Assembly: GCA_020024675.1 (NCBI GenBank)
Contig: JAHHTM010000066.1
Span: 1 to 6,753, forward strand
Reading direction: 5' to 3'
DNA length: 6,753 nt
Source: Muricomes sp.
GTDB taxonomy: Bacteria > Bacillota > Clostridia > Lachnospirales > Lachnospiraceae
Shown here: positions 5,896 to 6,753 of the stretch, one piece after another
How positions within the stretch are numbered: position 1 is the stretch's first letter
How the letters are laid out: every line of letters starts with the position of its first letter
Translations under genes and position numbers: made by a program
Notes under the pieces: model-generated
Database searches by the model: none
What the model was told of the DNA's origin: nothing
What the model saw: only the letters and a program-made list of their open reading frames with translations

Positions 5896-6753
5896 TTATG
5901 CTTTTTTCATACAGGTAACTGCAATAGATCCTGGTCCAATATGACATGCAACACTCAATGATAATGGAGCTTCCACGATATCATACTGTGGAAATTTTGC
6001 ATGAATTTCTTCTCTCCATACTTTTGCATCCTCTTTTGAACATGTGTATGCCATTCCAAGAACCATCTGATCTTCTTTTCCTGAAAAACGTTCTTCCAAA
6101 TCTTTTTCTATTGCCTTAAGCATTGTTCTTTTTGCAGTTTTTATACCACGTGCTTTTGAAAAAGCATCTAGTTTATCCCCCTGAATCTGAAGAACCGGTT
6201 TTAAATTAAGAACAGTACCAAGTGCTGCTGCCGCCGGCGTGATTCTTCCACCTTTCTTCAGATACTTAAGATTATCCACTGTAATGTAAATACTAGCTTC
6301 TAATTTTTCAGACTCCAGTATCTCCTTAACTTCAACTGCCGTCTTTCCTTGTTCTATCAACTTCATTGCATCTAGCACTGACTGTGCCTGAGTTACTGAA
6401 ATTCTCTGGTTATCCACAACCTGAACTCTACCATCATAGTCAAGTGCGAGATTCATAGCTGTCTGACAACTTCCACTTAAGCCACTTGACATCGGAATAT
6501 GTACAATCTCATCATACTCTTCCAAAAGTTTTTCCCAAAGATCCATGATGTCTCCCGGGGTAGGCTGAGAAGTAGAGATATCTGAATTATCTTCTAATTT
6601 TTTATAAAATTCTTCTTGTGTCAGAGTAATATCCTCAAGGAATAATTCTTCATTGATAAAAAACGGCATAGGCAGAACATAAATGCCTAATTTTTTTCCT
6701 TCTTCCTGTGTAATTCCGCTGTTACTGTCTGTTACAACTGCTATCTTACCCAT
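5896..6753 (-). CDS. DegV family fatty-acid-binding protein (FakB-like)
   Basis: DegV proteins are cytoplasmic two-domain proteins that hold one fatty acid; those working with the kinase FakA are called FakB and present the fatty acid for phosphorylation to acyl-phosphate. The 285-residue product has full family length, so the ATG at 6751-6753, the last codon of the window, is probably the true start, though its ribosome binding site is out of view. Motifs are VTDSNSGI (7-14), STSQPTPGD (60-68), MSSGLSGS (88-95), LKYLKKGGRI (162-171), KPVLQI (185-190), RGIKTAKR (202-209) and HIGPGSIAV (271-279). T61, S93 and H271 occupy the positions that bind the fatty acid carboxylate in FakB proteins. No fakA is in the window, and clostridial genomes carry several degV paralogues, so its ligand and partner cannot be told from here. 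It converges on tmcAL and shares its terminator. Confidence 0.93.
   Translation of the reverse strand: MGKIAVVTDSNSGITQEEGKKLGIYVLPMPFFINEELFLEDITLTQEEFYKKLEDNSDISTSQPTPGDIMDLWEKLLEEYDEIVHIPMSSGLSGSCQTAMNLALDYDGRVQVVDNQRISVTQAQSVLDAMKLIEQGKTAVEVKEILESEKLEASIYITVDNLKYLKKGGRITPAAAALGTVLNLKPVLQIQGDKLDAFSKARGIKTAKRTMLKAIEKDLEERFSGKEDQMVLGMAYTCSKEDAKVWREEIHAKFPQYDIVEAPLSLSVACHIGPGSIAVTCMKKA

Noticed and set aside
1..6753. Riboswitch, tRNA, CRISPR, insertion sequence or phage remnant
   Set aside because: All leaders are about 20-30 bases, too short for a riboswitch; no cloverleaf, repeat array, transposase or terminal inverted repeat was seen, and no gene-free stretch exceeds 200 bases.

Overview
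This window looks like an ordinary chromosomal core segment of a low-GC Firmicute, most likely a Lachnospiraceae member (Clostridia). The grounds are AT-rich intergenic DNA, strong AGGAGG-type ribosome binding sites, canonical sigma-A promoters, a four-cysteine L32 protein beginning MSICPKNKSSKARR, and the YlbM/TmcAL - YceD - RpmF - PlsX - ACP neighbourhood typical of Firmicutes. I saw no mobile element, CRISPR array, tRNA or rRNA gene, or sign of recent transfer, and all eight genes are recognisable families.

Layout, left to right. (1) 1-1111, minus strand: the start of acpP (acyl carrier protein, cut by the window edge), preceded in transcription order by plsX (acyl-ACP:phosphate acyltransferase) with its own promoter at 1140-1168. 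(2) 1171-2000, minus strand: a consensus promoter, then yceD (DUF177) and rpmF (ribosomal protein L32), closed by a terminator with a GAAA loop. (3) 2032-4440, minus strand: the acetate pathway operon pta-ackA with its own promoter and terminator. (4) 4441-4553: a divergent control region with two back-to-back promoters and three short dyad symmetries. (5) 4554-5837, plus strand: tmcAL (ylbM), the acetate-dependent tRNA-Met acetylation enzyme. (6) 5839-5886: a terminator readable from both strands. (7) 5896-6753, minus strand: a DegV/FakB-like fatty-acid-binding protein, apparently complete, with its first codon at the very end of the window.

Functional links. Pta and AckA turn acetyl-CoA into acetate plus ATP, and TmcAL uses exactly acetate and ATP to make N4-acetylcytidine in tRNA-Met, so the divergent pair joins central acetate flux to a tRNA modification. 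PlsX and ACP supply acyl-phosphate for phospholipid synthesis, the pool that FakB-type DegV proteins also feed in other Firmicutes. YceD and L32 belong to ribosome biogenesis. The window therefore mixes ribosome, acetate/energy and lipid housekeeping. I found no novel system; the items worth a second look are the acetate-tRNA gene pairing and the control region between the two transcripts.
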